Origin: SAR324 cluster bacterium
GTDB lineage: Bacteria; SAR324; NAC60-12
Reading direction: 5' to 3'
NCBI GenBank assembly: GCA_015231885.1
Contig: JADGAT010000001.1
Span: forward strand, 215,436 to 279,435
DNA length: 64,000 bases
Part shown: piece by piece, positions 50,787-62,024 of the stretch
How the letters are laid out: every line of letters starts with the position of its first letter
Numbering within the stretch: the first letter of the stretch is position 1
Notes under the pieces: generated by a model
The model's database searches: none
Told to the model about the DNA's origin: nothing
Seen by the model: only the letters and a program-made list of their open reading frames with translations
Program-made: the position numbers and the translations under genes

Positions 50787-52811
50787 ATGACACCAGAATT
50801 ACGAGAAAAGTGTATCAACACGGTTCGTTTCTTATCGGCTGATGCGATTGAAGCTGCTAATTCGGGGCATCCTGGAGCCCCAATGGGTTTAGCAGACATT
50901 GGATTTGTTTTATGGAACAAATTCCTGCGCTACAACCCTCAAGATACGACGTGGATCAATCGAGACCGGTTTGTTCTTTCTGGAGGGCATGCTTCCATGT
51001 TACTGTATTCACAACTGCATTTAGCAGGATATGATCTTTCTTTAGAGGCAATCAAACAATTTCGCCAATGGGGTCAACCCACACCAGGACACCCGGAATA
51101 TGGGCTCACACCAGGAGTTGAGTGCACCACAGGTCCATTGGGGAATGGTTTTGGAAACGCCGTTGGGATGGCTTTGGGACTAAAAATGTTAGCATCACGC
51201 TTTAACACTCCCCAGCACCCTATTTTAGACGGTTTTGTTTATACCCTTTGTGGGGATGGAGATATTCAGGAGGGAATTTCTGCAGAAGCAGCGTCTCTGG
51301 CAGGTCACTTGAAGCTGGAGAACCTCGTTGTTATTTACGATTACAACAATACTTCTATTACGGGAGACATTGTTCTCACCATGAACGAAGACGTAGGAGG
51401 CAGATTTGAGGCATGCGGCTGGTATGTGCAGCACTGTGACGGTCACAATCATGAAGAATTGGAAGTGTGTATACAAAATGCAAAAGATCAGCTGCTAAAA
51501 CCTTCCTTAATCATTGCCCAAACGATTCTTGCCAAAGGAGCACCCAACAAAGCCGGTGATGCGGCAGCACATGGGGCTCCCTTGGGAAAAGAGGAAGTTC
51601 GACAGGCAAAAGAGGCACTAGGCTGGCCCCAGGAACCGACTTTCTTCATCCCTGATGACGTTCGAGACGTCTATAAACAGAGGACGGCGGATAATATTCA
51701 GACTTATAACGCATGGCAGGCACTTTATCAAGATTGGCGTACAAGACACCCGGCACTTGCTAAATTGTGGGACGACCAGATGGAATTGAAGATGCCTGAT
51801 AATCTATTTGAGAAGCTGATTGCTTCGGTAGAAGGTCACGAGGGTGCCACTCGTCAGTCTTCACAGCTTATCATCCAGGAAGCAGCCAGACTGATCCCAA
51901 GCATGATCGGTGGTTCCGCAGACCTGGAACCGAGCACCCTCACACTGATCAAAGGTGCAAAAAGTATTGTTCCTGCTTCTGTTCAATCCAACATTTTGCC
52001 TGATCCATCTTTTTCAGGACGTAATATCCATTTTGGTATTCGAGAGCACGCAATGGGTGCGATCACATCAGGTATTTATCTTGCCGGAGGATGGTTTCCT
52101 TTTTGCTCCACATTTCTGGTGTTTTCAGACTACATGCGCGCATCTATTCGGCTGGCAGCCCTCTCTAAAATTCCTGCCGTTTACGTATTTACCCATGATT
52201 CCTTCTGGGTGGGTGAAGATGGTCCAACTCATCAGCCAATTGAACAAATCTCATCGCTGCGACTCATTCCCAATCTAAATGTCTGGAGACCTTCTGATGG
52301 TTTGGAAACAGCCGTTGTTTGGGCTTATGCCCTTGAGCGCCCTGATGGCAATATGCCTTCAGCGCTGATATTAACCCGGCAGGGAGTTAAAAACTTAAAG
52401 CGTGCAGCCAATTTTGATCCTAAAGTTATTTGGAAGGGAGGATATGTTCTCACAGAAGCATCCAAAACCGCTCCACAAATAACGCTGATATCAACAGGCT
52501 CTGAAGGCAGTGTCGTTCAAACCGTTCGTGAAAATCTTGAAGAGGCAGGATATGCAACCAGCCATGTGTCCATGCCATGCGTCAAACGATTCAAAGCACA
52601 GTCTGCAGAATACCAGGAATCGGTTTTGCCCAAATCCTCTTTGAAAATTGCTGTCGAAGCAGGCTCCACAGAAATCTGGTATCAATGTGCAGACCATGTC
52701 ATTGGTATCGATCAATTCGGCAATGCAGCTCCCGGAAATGTTTTGGCAGAAAAATACGGTTTCACAGCAGATCAGATCACATCAAAAGTGAAAAAGTGGG
52801 CACAGGAATAA
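50787..52811 (+). CDS. tkt: Transketolase
   Basis: A 674-residue, full-length transketolase: SGHPGAPMGLADIGFVLW, the thiamine diphosphate motif CGDGDIQEGISAEAASLAGHLKL...YDYNNTSI, GGSADLEPSTLT, and VFTHDSFWVGEDGPTHQPIEQ. It moves two-carbon units between sugar phosphates in the pentose phosphate and Calvin cycles. It opens the likely operon tkt-rpiA-rpe. Confidence 0.97.
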   Translation: MTPELREKCINTVRFLSADAIEAANSGHPGAPMGLADIGFVLWNKFLRYNPQDTTWINRDRFVLSGGHASMLLYSQLHLAGYDLSLEAIKQFRQWGQPTPGHPEYGLTPGVECTTGPLGNGFGNAVGMALGLKMLASRFNTPQHPILDGFVYTLCGDGDIQEGISAEAASLAGHLKLENLVVIYDYNNTSITGDIVLTMNEDVGGRFEACGWYVQHCDGHNHEELEVCIQNAKDQLLKPSLIIAQTILAKGAPNKAGDAAAHGAPLGKEEVRQAKEALGWPQEPTFFIPDDVRDVYKQRTADNIQTYNAWQALYQDWRTRHPALAKLWDDQMELKMPDNLFEKLIASVEGHEGATRQSSQLIIQEAARLIPSMIGGSADLEPSTLTLIKGAKSIVPASVQSNILPDPSFSGRNIHFGIREHAMGAITSGIYLAGGWFPFCSTFLVFSDYMRASIRLAALSKIPAVYVFTHDSFWVGEDGPTHQPIEQISSLRLIPNLNVWRPSDGLETAVVWAYALERPDGNMPSALILTRQGVKNLKRAANFDPKVIWKGGYVLTEASKTAPQITLISTGSEGSVVQTVRENLEEAGYATSHVSMPCVKRFKAQSAEYQESVLPKSSLKIAVEAGSTEIWYQCADHVIGIDQFGNAAPGNVLAEKYGFTADQITSKVKKWAQE

Positions 52812-52812
52812 C

Positions 52813-53514
52813 ATGCGGAACGAGCAAGCAGAACAAGAAAAAAAAATTGCAGGAGAAGCTGCGGTCTCACATATCCAATCGGGTATGATTGTGGGGCTTG
52901 GCACAGGGTCAACGGTCTACTACGCCGTTCGGAAGCTGGGAGAGTTGGTGCGCAATGGATTGTCTATTCAGGGAATTCCAACATCTAAACAAACACATGA
53001 ACTGGCAATCGAAGAAAATATCCCATTGATTGACTTCTCTCACACAACCCGCATTGACTTGACCATTGATGGTGCTGATGAAGTGAACCCTCAGCTGGAT
53101 ATGATCAAAGGCGGCGGCGGAGCACTGTTGCGAGAAAAAATTGTTGCATCGGTCTCAAACGAAACGATCATTGCAGGTGATTCTTCAAAGCTGGTCTCCC
53201 ATTTGGGCAAGTTTCCTTTGCCTGTAGAAGTCACCCCATTTGGCTGGCAAACGGTTGCAAAAAAAATAGAAACCCTCGGAGCACAAGCTGTGCTTCGAGA
53301 ACAAGACCAGCAAATATGCATCACCGATAATCAAATGTACGTCCTGGACTGTCATTTTGAAAAAATTGAAGATCCACAAATTTTGGAATCGCAATTGAAC
53401 AAGATACCAGGGGTCGTGATCACCGGATTATTCATTGGTCTGGCTACCCGCGTTTTGCTTGGAGACCATGAAACGGTGAAGGAAATCACAGTTCCAGGCA
53501 AGGGATCTTCATGA
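52813..53514 (+). CDS. rpiA: Ribose-5-phosphate isomerase A
   Basis: A 233-residue RpiA: VGLGTGSTVYYAVRKLGE binds the phosphate, and TIDGADEVNPQLDMIKGGGGALLREKI holds the catalytic Asp, Glu and Lys. It interconverts ribose- and ribulose-5-phosphate. It starts one base after the tkt stop, and its stop overlaps the rpe start by four bases (ATGA). Confidence 0.97.
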   Translation: MRNEQAEQEKKIAGEAAVSHIQSGMIVGLGTGSTVYYAVRKLGELVRNGLSIQGIPTSKQTHELAIEENIPLIDFSHTTRIDLTIDGADEVNPQLDMIKGGGGALLREKIVASVSNETIIAGDSSKLVSHLGKFPLPVEVTPFGWQTVAKKIETLGAQAVLREQDQQICITDNQMYVLDCHFEKIEDPQILESQLNKIPGVVITGLFIGLATRVLLGDHETVKEITVPGKGSS

Positions 53515-54209
53515 ATATTACCATTGCCCCTTCTGTTTTATCTGCCAATTTTGGTGAAATTTCAGAAGAAATTGAACGTGTTGTGGAAGCAGGAACTCCC
53601 TGGATTCACCTGGATGTGATGGATGGTTCGTTTGTGCCAAATATCACGTTTGGTGCCGTTGCGGCCAAATCTTTCAAAAAGCCCAAGGGTGCTGTGTTTG
53701 ATGCTCACTTGATGGTGGTTCATCCAGAGCGTCATATCGAAAGTTTTGCCAAAGCAGGGGCTGATATCATTACAGTGCATGCCGAAGCAACCCATCATCT
53801 GCATCAGACTGTTCAACAAATCAAAAAATGCGGTCTCAAAGCAGCTGTGGCACTCAATCCTGCAACATCTCTTGAAGTGTTAGACTGGATTTATTCTGAA
53901 CTTGACATGGTATTGCTCATGTCGGTTAATCCTGGCTGGGGGGGACAGCAATTCATCCCCGCCATCTACGAAAAGATTGAAAAATTAGCTAACAAGCTCA
54001 ATGAGCAGGGTCTCTCTATTCCGATCCAGGTAGATGGAGGAATCAAGCCCAGTACCATTCGTAGGGCTGTCTCAGCTGGTGCAACTAACTTAGTCGCCGG
54101 AAGTGCAGTATTTGACAATGGGTCAAGTGTGGCAGAATATCATGAAAATATTCAAGCGTTGCTTCAAGAGGCTGAGCGGGGAATATTAGATCGAAGCCAA
54201 ATTGTCTAA
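53511..54209 (+). CDS. rpe: Ribulose-phosphate 3-epimerase
   Basis: A 232-residue TIM-barrel Rpe: APSVLSANFGEISEEI, HLDVMDGSFVPNITFG, FDAHLMVVHPE, MSVNPGWGGQQFI and IQVDGGI are all present, with the metal-binding His and Asp residues. It links the ribulose and xylulose 5-phosphate pools. Translationally coupled to rpiA. The three genes form the non-oxidative pentose phosphate set; no Rubisco or PRK gene is seen. Confidence 0.97.
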   Translation: MNITIAPSVLSANFGEISEEIERVVEAGTPWIHLDVMDGSFVPNITFGAVAAKSFKKPKGAVFDAHLMVVHPERHIESFAKAGADIITVHAEATHHLHQTVQQIKKCGLKAAVALNPATSLEVLDWIYSELDMVLLMSVNPGWGGQQFIPAIYEKIEKLANKLNEQGLSIPIQVDGGIKPSTIRRAVSAGATNLVAGSAVFDNGSSVAEYHENIQALLQEAERGILDRSQIV

Positions 54210-54254
54210 AAAGGGGTTGACTTTTTCAGAACGTGCTTTAAATATAACGATTAG

Positions 54255-54398
54255 CTAATTATACTGTCAACGAGTAGCAATTTTACTTTTTCGTCATTGC
54301 GAACAAGGGGGGAGTGCCCATCTGCTAAAGCAAGCTCCTCGCAATGGCAAATGGTAAGCTTCCGAAAACATAATTCTAACCCGTTCAAGTATAATTAG
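54255..54398. mobile_element. Palindromic MITE-like element, 144 bp
   Basis: Perfect 11-bp inverted ends CTAATTATACT (54255-54265) and AGTATAATTAG (54388-54398), with imperfect symmetry continuing inward for about 40 bases, and an inner perfect pair CATTGCGA (54295-54302) and TCGCAATG (54339-54346). No coding capacity. The structure is that of a non-autonomous mobile element or large extragenic palindrome; it is unrelated to the element at 45835-45992. Confidence 0.65.
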
Positions 54399-54460
54399 AA
54401 AAACACTAAGTCACAATTCTGACTAGAAGGCAACTCTTATACGCAATTTTCACAAAAGAT

Positions 54461-54495
54461 TGTCATACCGGAAAACTTGTCCTGTATCCGGTGTA
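54461..54495. repeat. Decayed extragenic palindromic unit
   Basis: GTCATACCGGA and TCCGGTGTAT form an imperfect hairpin (ACCGGA 54467-54472 with TCCGGT 54487-54492). It resembles the first half of the unit at 50364-50442. Confidence 0.5.
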
Positions 54496-54569
54496 TAAAA
54501 CCTTTGATTATTTGTTGATCATGGGCAAAGGACAACTTCAAATCAACTCATCAATTTAACCTGTAATAA

Positions 54570-55592
<1,023 letters not shown>

Positions 55593-55637
55593 TATTTTGT
55601 CAAACGGTTCTACTTTAAAAGTAGAAAACCTACCCAA

Positions 55638-55680
55638 AAGAGTGCGGAGCGATTTTTCAAACCTCTGCACTCTTGTTTTT
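55638..55680 (+). terminator. Rho-independent terminator of gapA
   Basis: AAGAGTGCGGAG (55638-55649) pairs with CTCTGCACTCTT (55663-55674) over twelve base pairs with one G-U wobble, followed by G and a T-run. On the minus strand the same hairpin is followed by only four T, so it might weakly terminate carB too. Confidence 0.85.
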
Positions 55681-55799
55681 CTCCTTTTTTGCTTTTTAGA
55701 TCTTGTGAATCGCTATTAGCAGCAGCCAATGGTCCCTTTTCACCAGTTGCTGATCCTGCACCACACCATCTCTATAACCCGGTAAATTTTTGAATGCTC

Positions 55800-58700
55800 T
55801 TAACCTTGCAGGGCTCGATAGACCAAACCTTCGGTTTTGTTCAGCATGGTCATGGAGCGGGCAAAATGCTCTGCACCTTGTGTGGTCGTACAATAAGGCA
55901 GCTCATAGAGCAATGTCAGGCGGCGTAGATGTTTATGATCAACAAAACGTTTTCTTGGTTTTGTTGTATTGATGACCAGTGCCACTTCTTTGCGATGCAT
56001 GTAGTCATATATATTATTTTCTTGTTTCACATCCATATAAGCCCTTTTGATGTTTTTAAGCCCTTCCGACTCCAGGATATGAAAAGTTCCAGGTGTTGCC
56101 AAAATATTAAAACCCACAGCAATCAGTTGTCGAGCAACAGAAACCATCGCATGCTTGTCCTTATCCAATACCCCAATAAATACATAACCTCTTTTAGGAA
56201 TATCTTTGAATACGGCAAGCTGGGCTTTGAAAAAAGCTTCTTCAAATGTTTCTCCCCATCCCATTACTTCTCCGGTTGACTTCATCTCAGGCCCGAGTTC
56301 CGTATCAGATCCCGCAAATTTGGCAAACGGAAACACCGTTTCCTTCACGGCAAACCAAGGAGGAGGGTGATATGAGAAATTTAGACTTTCTAACGTGTCT
56401 CCTAACATGAGATAGGTCGCATATTTTGCTAAAGGTTTTCCAATTGCTTTACTGACAAACGGCACCGTCCGTGAGGCTCGCGGATTCACTTCAATTACAT
56501 ATATTTCTTGACCTTGCACTGCAAACTGGATATTCATCAACCCCACAACACCCAACTCCAGCCCAAGCGCTTTGCCCTGCTGTTCTATTTTATCCAAAAT
56601 GCTCTGACTCAACTCATGAGGCGGAAGGGAGCAGGCGCTGTCACCCGAATGAACACCGGCTTGCTCAATATGTTCCATAATTCCTCCCAATTCCACACTT
56701 TTTCCATCCGAGAGAAAGTCAACATCGACTTCTACCGCATTCAGCAGAAATTTATCAATCAAGACTGGATGCTCCGGAGACACTTGCACAGCTTCATTAA
56801 AATAACCTTCCAATTGTTCTTCTGAATAGACAATCATCATGGCGCGTCCTCCTAAAACATACGAAGGGCGTACTAAAACGGGATAGCCAATCCTTCTCCC
56901 AATTTGATATGCTTCTTCCAGAGAAAATGCCGTTCCATTAGGAGGCTGCTGGAGCCGCAGTTTGTCCAGCAGTTCTTTGAACAACTGGCGGTCTTCCGCG
57001 CGATCTATACTTTCAAAAGAGGTTCCCAACAGGGGCACACCCGCATTTTTCAATTGCTTCGCCAGTTTTAAAGGAGTTTGTCCTCCAAGCTGCACAATCA
57101 CACCAGCCGGATTTTCCAGTTCAATGATATGCATCACATCTTCAAAAGTAATTGGCTCAAAATAGAGCCGATCTGAAGTATCATAATCAGTACTGACTGT
57201 TTCCGGATTGCAATTGATCATGATGGATTCATAACCTTTTTCACGTGCAGCAAATGCAGCATGCACACAACAGTAGTCAAACTCAATTCCTTGCCCAATC
57301 CGATTAGGGCCGCTGCCCAAAATAATGACTTTTTTCTTCGTAGAAGGGATGGACTCGTTTTCTTCCTCATAGGTTGAATAAAAATAAGGCGTTTCTGAAG
57401 GAAACTCAGCAGCACAGGTATCGACCAACTTAAACACAGGAATAATATTCCATTCTTTGCGCTTTTGGGCAATCTCTGGTTCTTTACATTTGAGCAATTT
57501 AGCCAACCGTGCATCAGAAAAACCCAACTGTTTCCAGAAACGTAATGCACCCGGTTCGATATTAGCGAGAGTGTTGCAGGAAATTTGCTGTTCCTGGTCC
57601 ACTAATGTACGAATCTGTGCCAAAAACCAGGGATCAATTTTTGAATATTCAAAGAGTTTTTCATCGCTCCATCCCTTCCGCATAGCATCGGCTAAATACC
57701 AGATACGCTCACTCGTTGGATAGGACAGTCTTTCTTTTAAAAACACTTCCATCGCTTCAGGAGTCGAATCCTCATATTTTGGTTCATCCAACCCCACCGC
57801 CCCATTTTCCAAGGAACGCAGTGCCTTGTGAAAAGATTCCTTGAATGTCCTCCCAATGGCCATTACTTCTCCAACTGATTTCATCTGTGTTGTCAACATT
57901 GAATCACTGAGTGGAAACTTCTCAAAAGTAAACCTGGGAATTTTTGTGACAACATAGTCGATCGTCGGCTCAAAGGAAGCAGGGGTTTTCTTGGTGATAT
58001 CATTTGGAATTTCATCCAGCGTATAACCAATGGCCAATTTAGCCGCAATTTTTGCAATGGCAAAACCGGTTGCTTTGGATGCTAAAGCCGAACTTCGTGA
58101 CACACGGGGATTCATTTCAATCACAACAATCTCTCCATTGGCTGGATTGACAGCAAACTGGATATTTGATCCGCCTGTATCGACTCCAATTTCACGAATA
58201 ATCTGCAGTGACAGATCACGCATGTGCTGGTATTCTACATCCGTGAGTGTTTGTGCAGGAGCAACCGTAATACTGTCGCCTGTATGAATTCCCATGGGAT
58301 CCAAATTCTCAATAGAACAAATAATGACGACATTGTCCTTTAAATCGCGCATCACTTCTAATTCATACTCTTTCCACCCTAAAATGGATTCTTCCACTAG
58401 CACTTCTGTGGTTGGAGAGATACTCAACCCGTCTGACACAATTTTCTGAAATTCTTCTTTTGTTCTGGCAACCCCACTTCCGGAGCCTCCTAATGTAAAG
58501 GAAGGACGAATGATCAAAGGAAGTCCTATTTCTTCAAGGCTTTGCAATCCTTCTTCCAAAGAATGGACTATTCGACTTTTGGACACACGTATATTCAACT
58601 TGTTCATCGCCCGTATAAAAGCCTCACGGTTCTCGGCCTTGTGGATTGCAGGAATTTTTGCACCAATGAGTTCCACATTGTACTTTTCCAGCACTCCCGT

Positions 58701-59012
58701 ATCATGGAGCTCAATTGCCATATTCAATGCGGTTTGCCCCCCCATGGTTGGCAATATGGCATCGGGCTTCTCTTGTTTGATAATTGCTTCCAGCGCATCC
58801 ACCGTAATGGGCTCAATATAAGTGGCATCCACTAAATCAGGATCTGTCATAATGGTAGCAGGATTGCTATTGATCAAAATAACCCGATATCCTTCTTCTT
58901 TTAATGCTTTACACGCCTGTGTCCCGCTATAATCAAATTCACAGGCCTGTCCAATTACAATCGGTCCAGAGCCAATTAAAAGGATAGATTGTATATCTGT
59001 GCGTTTTGGCAT
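55800..59012 (-). CDS. carB: Carbamoyl-phosphate synthase large subunit
   Basis: A full-length 1070-residue CarB with two ATP-grasp halves: [20 protein letters not shown] (residues 10-29) and [20 protein letters not shown] (about 570-590) mark the two biotin-carboxylase-like N domains, and [11 protein letters not shown] and [12 protein letters not shown] the two ATP sites. The C-terminal MGS-like allosteric domain follows from about residue 940. With the glutaminase CarA it makes carbamoyl phosphate for pyrimidines and arginine; carA is not adjacent. Confidence 0.97.
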   Translation of the reverse strand: MPKRTDIQSILLIGSGPIVIGQACEFDYSGTQACKALKEEGYRVILINSNPATIMTDPDLVDATYIEPITVDALEAIIKQEKPDAILPTMGGQTALNMAIELHDTGVLEKYNVELIGAKIPAIHKAENREAFIRAMNKLNIRVSKSRIVHSLEEGLQSLEEIGLPLIIRPSFTLGGSGSGVARTKEEFQKIVSDGLSISPTTEVLVEESILGWKEYELEVMRDLKDNVVIICSIENLDPMGIHTGDSITVAPAQTLTDVEYQHMRDLSLQIIREIGVDTGGSNIQFAVNPANGEIVVIEMNPRVSRSSALASKATGFAIAKIAAKLAIGYTLDEIPNDITKKTPASFEPTIDYVVTKIPRFTFEKFPLSDSMLTTQMKSVGEVMAIGRTFKESFHKALRSLENGAVGLDEPKYEDSTPEAMEVFLKERLSYPTSERIWYLADAMRKGWSDEKLFEYSKIDPWFLAQIRTLVDQEQQISCNTLANIEPGALRFWKQLGFSDARLAKLLKCKEPEIAQKRKEWNIIPVFKLVDTCAAEFPSETPYFYSTYEEENESIPSTKKKVIILGSGPNRIGQGIEFDYCCVHAAFAAREKGYESIMINCNPETVSTDYDTSDRLYFEPITFEDVMHIIELENPAGVIVQLGGQTPLKLAKQLKNAGVPLLGTSFESIDRAEDRQLFKELLDKLRLQQPPNGTAFSLEEAYQIGRRIGYPVLVRPSYVLGGRAMMIVYSEEQLEGYFNEAVQVSPEHPVLIDKFLLNAVEVDVDFLSDGKSVELGGIMEHIEQAGVHSGDSACSLPPHELSQSILDKIEQQGKALGLELGVVGLMNIQFAVQGQEIYVIEVNPRASRTVPFVSKAIGKPLAKYATYLMLGDTLESLNFSYHPPPWFAVKETVFPFAKFAGSDTELGPEMKSTGEVMGWGETFEEAFFKAQLAVFKDIPKRGYVFIGVLDKDKHAMVSVARQLIAVGFNILATPGTFHILESEGLKNIKRAYMDVKQENNIYDYMHRKEVALVINTTKPRKRFVDHKHLRRLTLLYELPYCTTTQGAEHFARSMTMLNKTEGLVYRALQG

Positions 59013-59130
59013 AATTTTTTATAATAACTGAAATAAGTAGAGTAGGTGAATATTACAGAGAATCTATATTGATTTTCGGAAAGAATAAAGTCAGAGCTGG
59101 ATAAATTTTCAAATAATTACAAAATTTGTT

Positions 59131-60483
59131 TCACTTGTCATCTCTAGGGTGTTCTATTTTCAACTCACTTTTAAAAAAAATTTCGCAGCGATGAACAATC
59201 GAATCCAGCCAGGACTTCCCGACTCGGGCGCTGTCCTCCGATAAATTCTGGACAATTTGTGTATAATGCGGACTATGTTGTGCCGCACTTTCCTCCAAAG
59301 CGTTGGATAAAAGAGAAGGGATTTCCCAAAAATGCTGTTCATAATTTTCTAGGTGCTCTTTCAATCGTGGCCAATGATCCAGCAAAGCCTGCTGCTCTTC
59401 GATCGCATGGCGGGGAGGCAGTGCTTGTTGATTGAGGATGTGAATGGAGGACTCCAGGGCTTCTACAAAACGGCCTACCTGGGCAATGCGTTCCATTATA
59501 TTCAATACAACCATTTTCTGCCCAGCCTGATAGAGTTCCAAAAGTTCAGGATTCGATTGTGCTAATTGAAATCGGATCTCACGATACCAGTGGTACAAAG
59601 CCGCCAGTTGACCAATATAATGTACCTGCTGCCCAATCACCTCTTTTGACCTGGAAAAAATACGAGGATCATAATCGGTATGGCCTAACGGCAGGCCTCT
59701 GCCTAAATTCAGTCCGTTTTTTAAAACTCCAGCGGCCCTGATGCCTGCTGCAGTCAATGTCCCAAAATCAGCCTGCAAGGGACCAAGCAAACTATTGTTC
59801 CCTCCAATAAATAAACGTTCTTTTCTTAAGAAAACTCCTTCTGGTACGTTCCCCAATAAAGATGCGGTGGCTTTGTCTCCACGGATGGTGAAATTAAAAT
59901 GGATGGTACCACTGCCCACCTCTGTGAAATCTCCTAAATTTGGGCCAACACCCCCGGTTAGCATCAAATCACAAAAATTAATATTACTCCCCAGCGTCAC
60001 CCAGGGAAATAAAATAGTCATCTTGGTATCCGTATGCTGAGCAGAAGAGGAATCTTCCTCATAAAGAGAGCCCTTGCGTGTTCGAAACCCCAGCCCAGTC
60101 GAAAAGTCATTAATGTCCGTCTCTTTTCCCAAAAAAACTGCTGATTCTGCAACGCCACTCCCTAACACCGTTTTTGGCCCTGTCACCGTGTCCACTAAAG
60201 TCACAGGCCCCTGGCTCCCAATTACAGACTCTTTTCCAACAATACTGTTTTCCAAAGTGACCGGACCTCTCAGACCAACCTGCGCTTTAGAATAGATCTT
60301 TGTTTTATCGCCGATAATTTTACAAAATGGATGTAGCACCACCCCTGTTCCAATATTTTCTAGTGGAACCTCACGTCCAATACAGACATGAGACAATGAA
60401 GGAATTTGCACATTTCGATTTTGGAGGGGCTGCAGTTCATCCTCTGTATAAAAGCCGACTTGCTCACGTTTTTTCTTAGGCAT
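59131..60483 (-). CDS. Left-handed beta-helix (hexapeptide repeat) protein, GlmU-like C-terminal domain type
   Basis: About 450 residues starting MPKKKREQVGFYTEDELQPL. Residues about 30-290 consist of imperfect hexapeptide repeats of the left-handed beta-helix kind (VGLRGPVTLENSIVGKESVI, SQGPVTLVDTVTGPKTVLGS, GGVGPNLGDFTEVGSGTIHF), as in GlmU-type acetyltransferases and UDP-GlcNAc pyrophosphorylase relatives. The last 150 residues are helical and polar. The upstream part of the frame to 60573 is rejected because ATG at 60483 has GAGG at the right distance. A sugar-linked role near mpl is plausible but the substrate is unknown. Confidence 0.75.
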   Translation of the reverse strand: MPKKKREQVGFYTEDELQPLQNRNVQIPSLSHVCIGREVPLENIGTGVVLHPFCKIIGDKTKIYSKAQVGLRGPVTLENSIVGKESVIGSQGPVTLVDTVTGPKTVLGSGVAESAVFLGKETDINDFSTGLGFRTRKGSLYEEDSSSAQHTDTKMTILFPWVTLGSNINFCDLMLTGGVGPNLGDFTEVGSGTIHFNFTIRGDKATASLLGNVPEGVFLRKERLFIGGNNSLLGPLQADFGTLTAAGIRAAGVLKNGLNLGRGLPLGHTDYDPRIFSRSKEVIGQQVHYIGQLAALYHWYREIRFQLAQSNPELLELYQAGQKMVVLNIMERIAQVGRFVEALESSIHILNQQALPPRHAIEEQQALLDHWPRLKEHLENYEQHFWEIPSLLSNALEESAAQHSPHYTQIVQNLSEDSARVGKSWLDSIVHRCEIFFKSELKIEHPRDDK

Positions 60484-60585
60484 CGTATTCCTCATCAATA
60501 GAGTGGAGTAAAGTTTGAGGTAGTTGTTTATGACATCCACTGAAAATGTAGTCAAATCAGCTACAACTGTCAATAGTGGAGAGGA

Positions 60586-62010
60586 TCAATTGGCAGGAGA
60601 GGAGAACTTGTCCAAAAGAGTTTGGTGGATATTATCAAATTTGCCATTGCTCATGACCAAAATCACATCATCAGGTTGAGCAGATTTTAACAAATAATCC
60701 ACAATAAGGGAAACTGCTTCGAAAGCCAGAGCATTTTTTCCTTGTTTTTTTATCATTTCAGCAACCCTTCCAACATCAAGGCGTTCTTCAAAGGGAATCT
60801 GGTCCATCCGGTGAGGGTAGGCCAGTAACACCTCATCGGCTGCTTCAAAAGAGTTTGCCAATGCGGACTGATGGATATTCAAAACACTGGTATTGCTGCG
60901 AGGTTCAAAAACGGCAATCAAACGCTGCTCAGGATGCTTTTGACGAATAGCCCGCACTGTTTCCAGAACAGCAGTGGGATGGTGGGCAAAATCATCATAA
61001 ACATGAATACCATTGCAAACACCGCGCAGCTCCTGACGGCGTTTCACATTACAAAACTGGTCAAATGCCTGCTGTATGACCTCCACAACAATTCCATTAT
61101 GCAACGCCAGGATTGCTGATCCCATCGCATTACGCACATTGTACTGACCAAATATGGGGATATGGAATGTATTGTCACAATGGTTGGGCCATTCTAAATG
61201 AAAGGTTGTGCCTTCTGACGTTGTTTGCAAATCCATCGCACGTGCCTCACACTTCTTTCCAAATCCAAATGTGACATAAGGAGAATAGACAGATTGAACC
61301 ACATTCATTGCATTATCATCATCACCATTGACAGCAATCAGGCCGTTTCTAGGCACGAGACGCAACATTAACCGAAATGCACGCAAAATATCTTCTAATG
61401 AATCAAAAATATCGGCATGATCAAATTCAATATTGTTGATAATGAGTTGATGAGGCTGGTAATGAAAAAATTTGGAGCGCTTATCAAAAAAAGCCGTATC
61501 ATATTCATCACCCTCTGTAATAAAAAACTCACCTCCGCCTTGCTGACAGCTGGTACCAAAATTTTCAGGAATGCCTCCAATCATAAAGCCTGGCTGCTTA
61601 CCAGCACATTCAAAAATCCATGCCAGTAAAGAAGTGGTGGTGGTTTTCCCGTGGGTCCCTGTCACTACCATTGAGGTGGTTCCTCGGATAAAAAATTCTT
61701 TCAACAATTCTGCCATTGAAATATAAGGAATTCCTTGCTCTAAGACAATTTCCACTTCTGGATTCCCCCTGGAAAGGGCATTCCCAATAACCACTAAATC
61801 TGGTGCATTGTGCAGATTTCCCTCTTTATACCCATCCAACACATCAATGCTCTGCTGCTCCAAAAAAATACTCATTGGCGGATAGACATTGCTATCGGAA
61901 CCGGTCACATGATAGCCTCGCTTTTTTAAGAGGACTGCTAGAGAAGCCATGGCGGTGCCACAAATTCCAATAAAATAGATGTGTTTGATAGAATGGTTCA
62001 AAACTAACAT
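60586..62010 (-). CDS. mpl: UDP-N-acetylmuramate:L-alanyl-gamma-D-glutamyl-meso-diaminopimelate ligase
   Basis: A 474-residue Mur-ligase family protein: KHIYFIGICGTAMASLAVLL (Rossmann start), TSMVVTGTHGKTTTTSLLAW (P-loop), ITEGDEYDTAFFDKRSKFFH, NNIEFDHADIFDSL and DDFAHHPTAVLETV. The EYDTAFFDKRSKF stretch separates Mpl from MurC. It reattaches the recycled murein tripeptide to UDP-MurNAc. It lies 14 bases after the FG-GAP gene and 102 bases before the beta-helix gene. Confidence 0.94.
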   Translation of the reverse strand: MLVLNHSIKHIYFIGICGTAMASLAVLLKKRGYHVTGSDSNVYPPMSIFLEQQSIDVLDGYKEGNLHNAPDLVVIGNALSRGNPEVEIVLEQGIPYISMAELLKEFFIRGTTSMVVTGTHGKTTTTSLLAWIFECAGKQPGFMIGGIPENFGTSCQQGGGEFFITEGDEYDTAFFDKRSKFFHYQPHQLIINNIEFDHADIFDSLEDILRAFRLMLRLVPRNGLIAVNGDDDNAMNVVQSVYSPYVTFGFGKKCEARAMDLQTTSEGTTFHLEWPNHCDNTFHIPIFGQYNVRNAMGSAILALHNGIVVEVIQQAFDQFCNVKRRQELRGVCNGIHVYDDFAHHPTAVLETVRAIRQKHPEQRLIAVFEPRSNTSVLNIHQSALANSFEAADEVLLAYPHRMDQIPFEERLDVGRVAEMIKKQGKNALAFEAVSLIVDYLLKSAQPDDVILVMSNGKFDNIHQTLLDKFSSPAN

Positions 62011-62024
62011 TTTGTATTCTTCAA

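Noticed and set aside
55696..55893. Minus-strand frame crossing the start of the gapA-carB gap
   Set aside because: It overlaps the carB end out of frame and lacks a start with a ribosome site.
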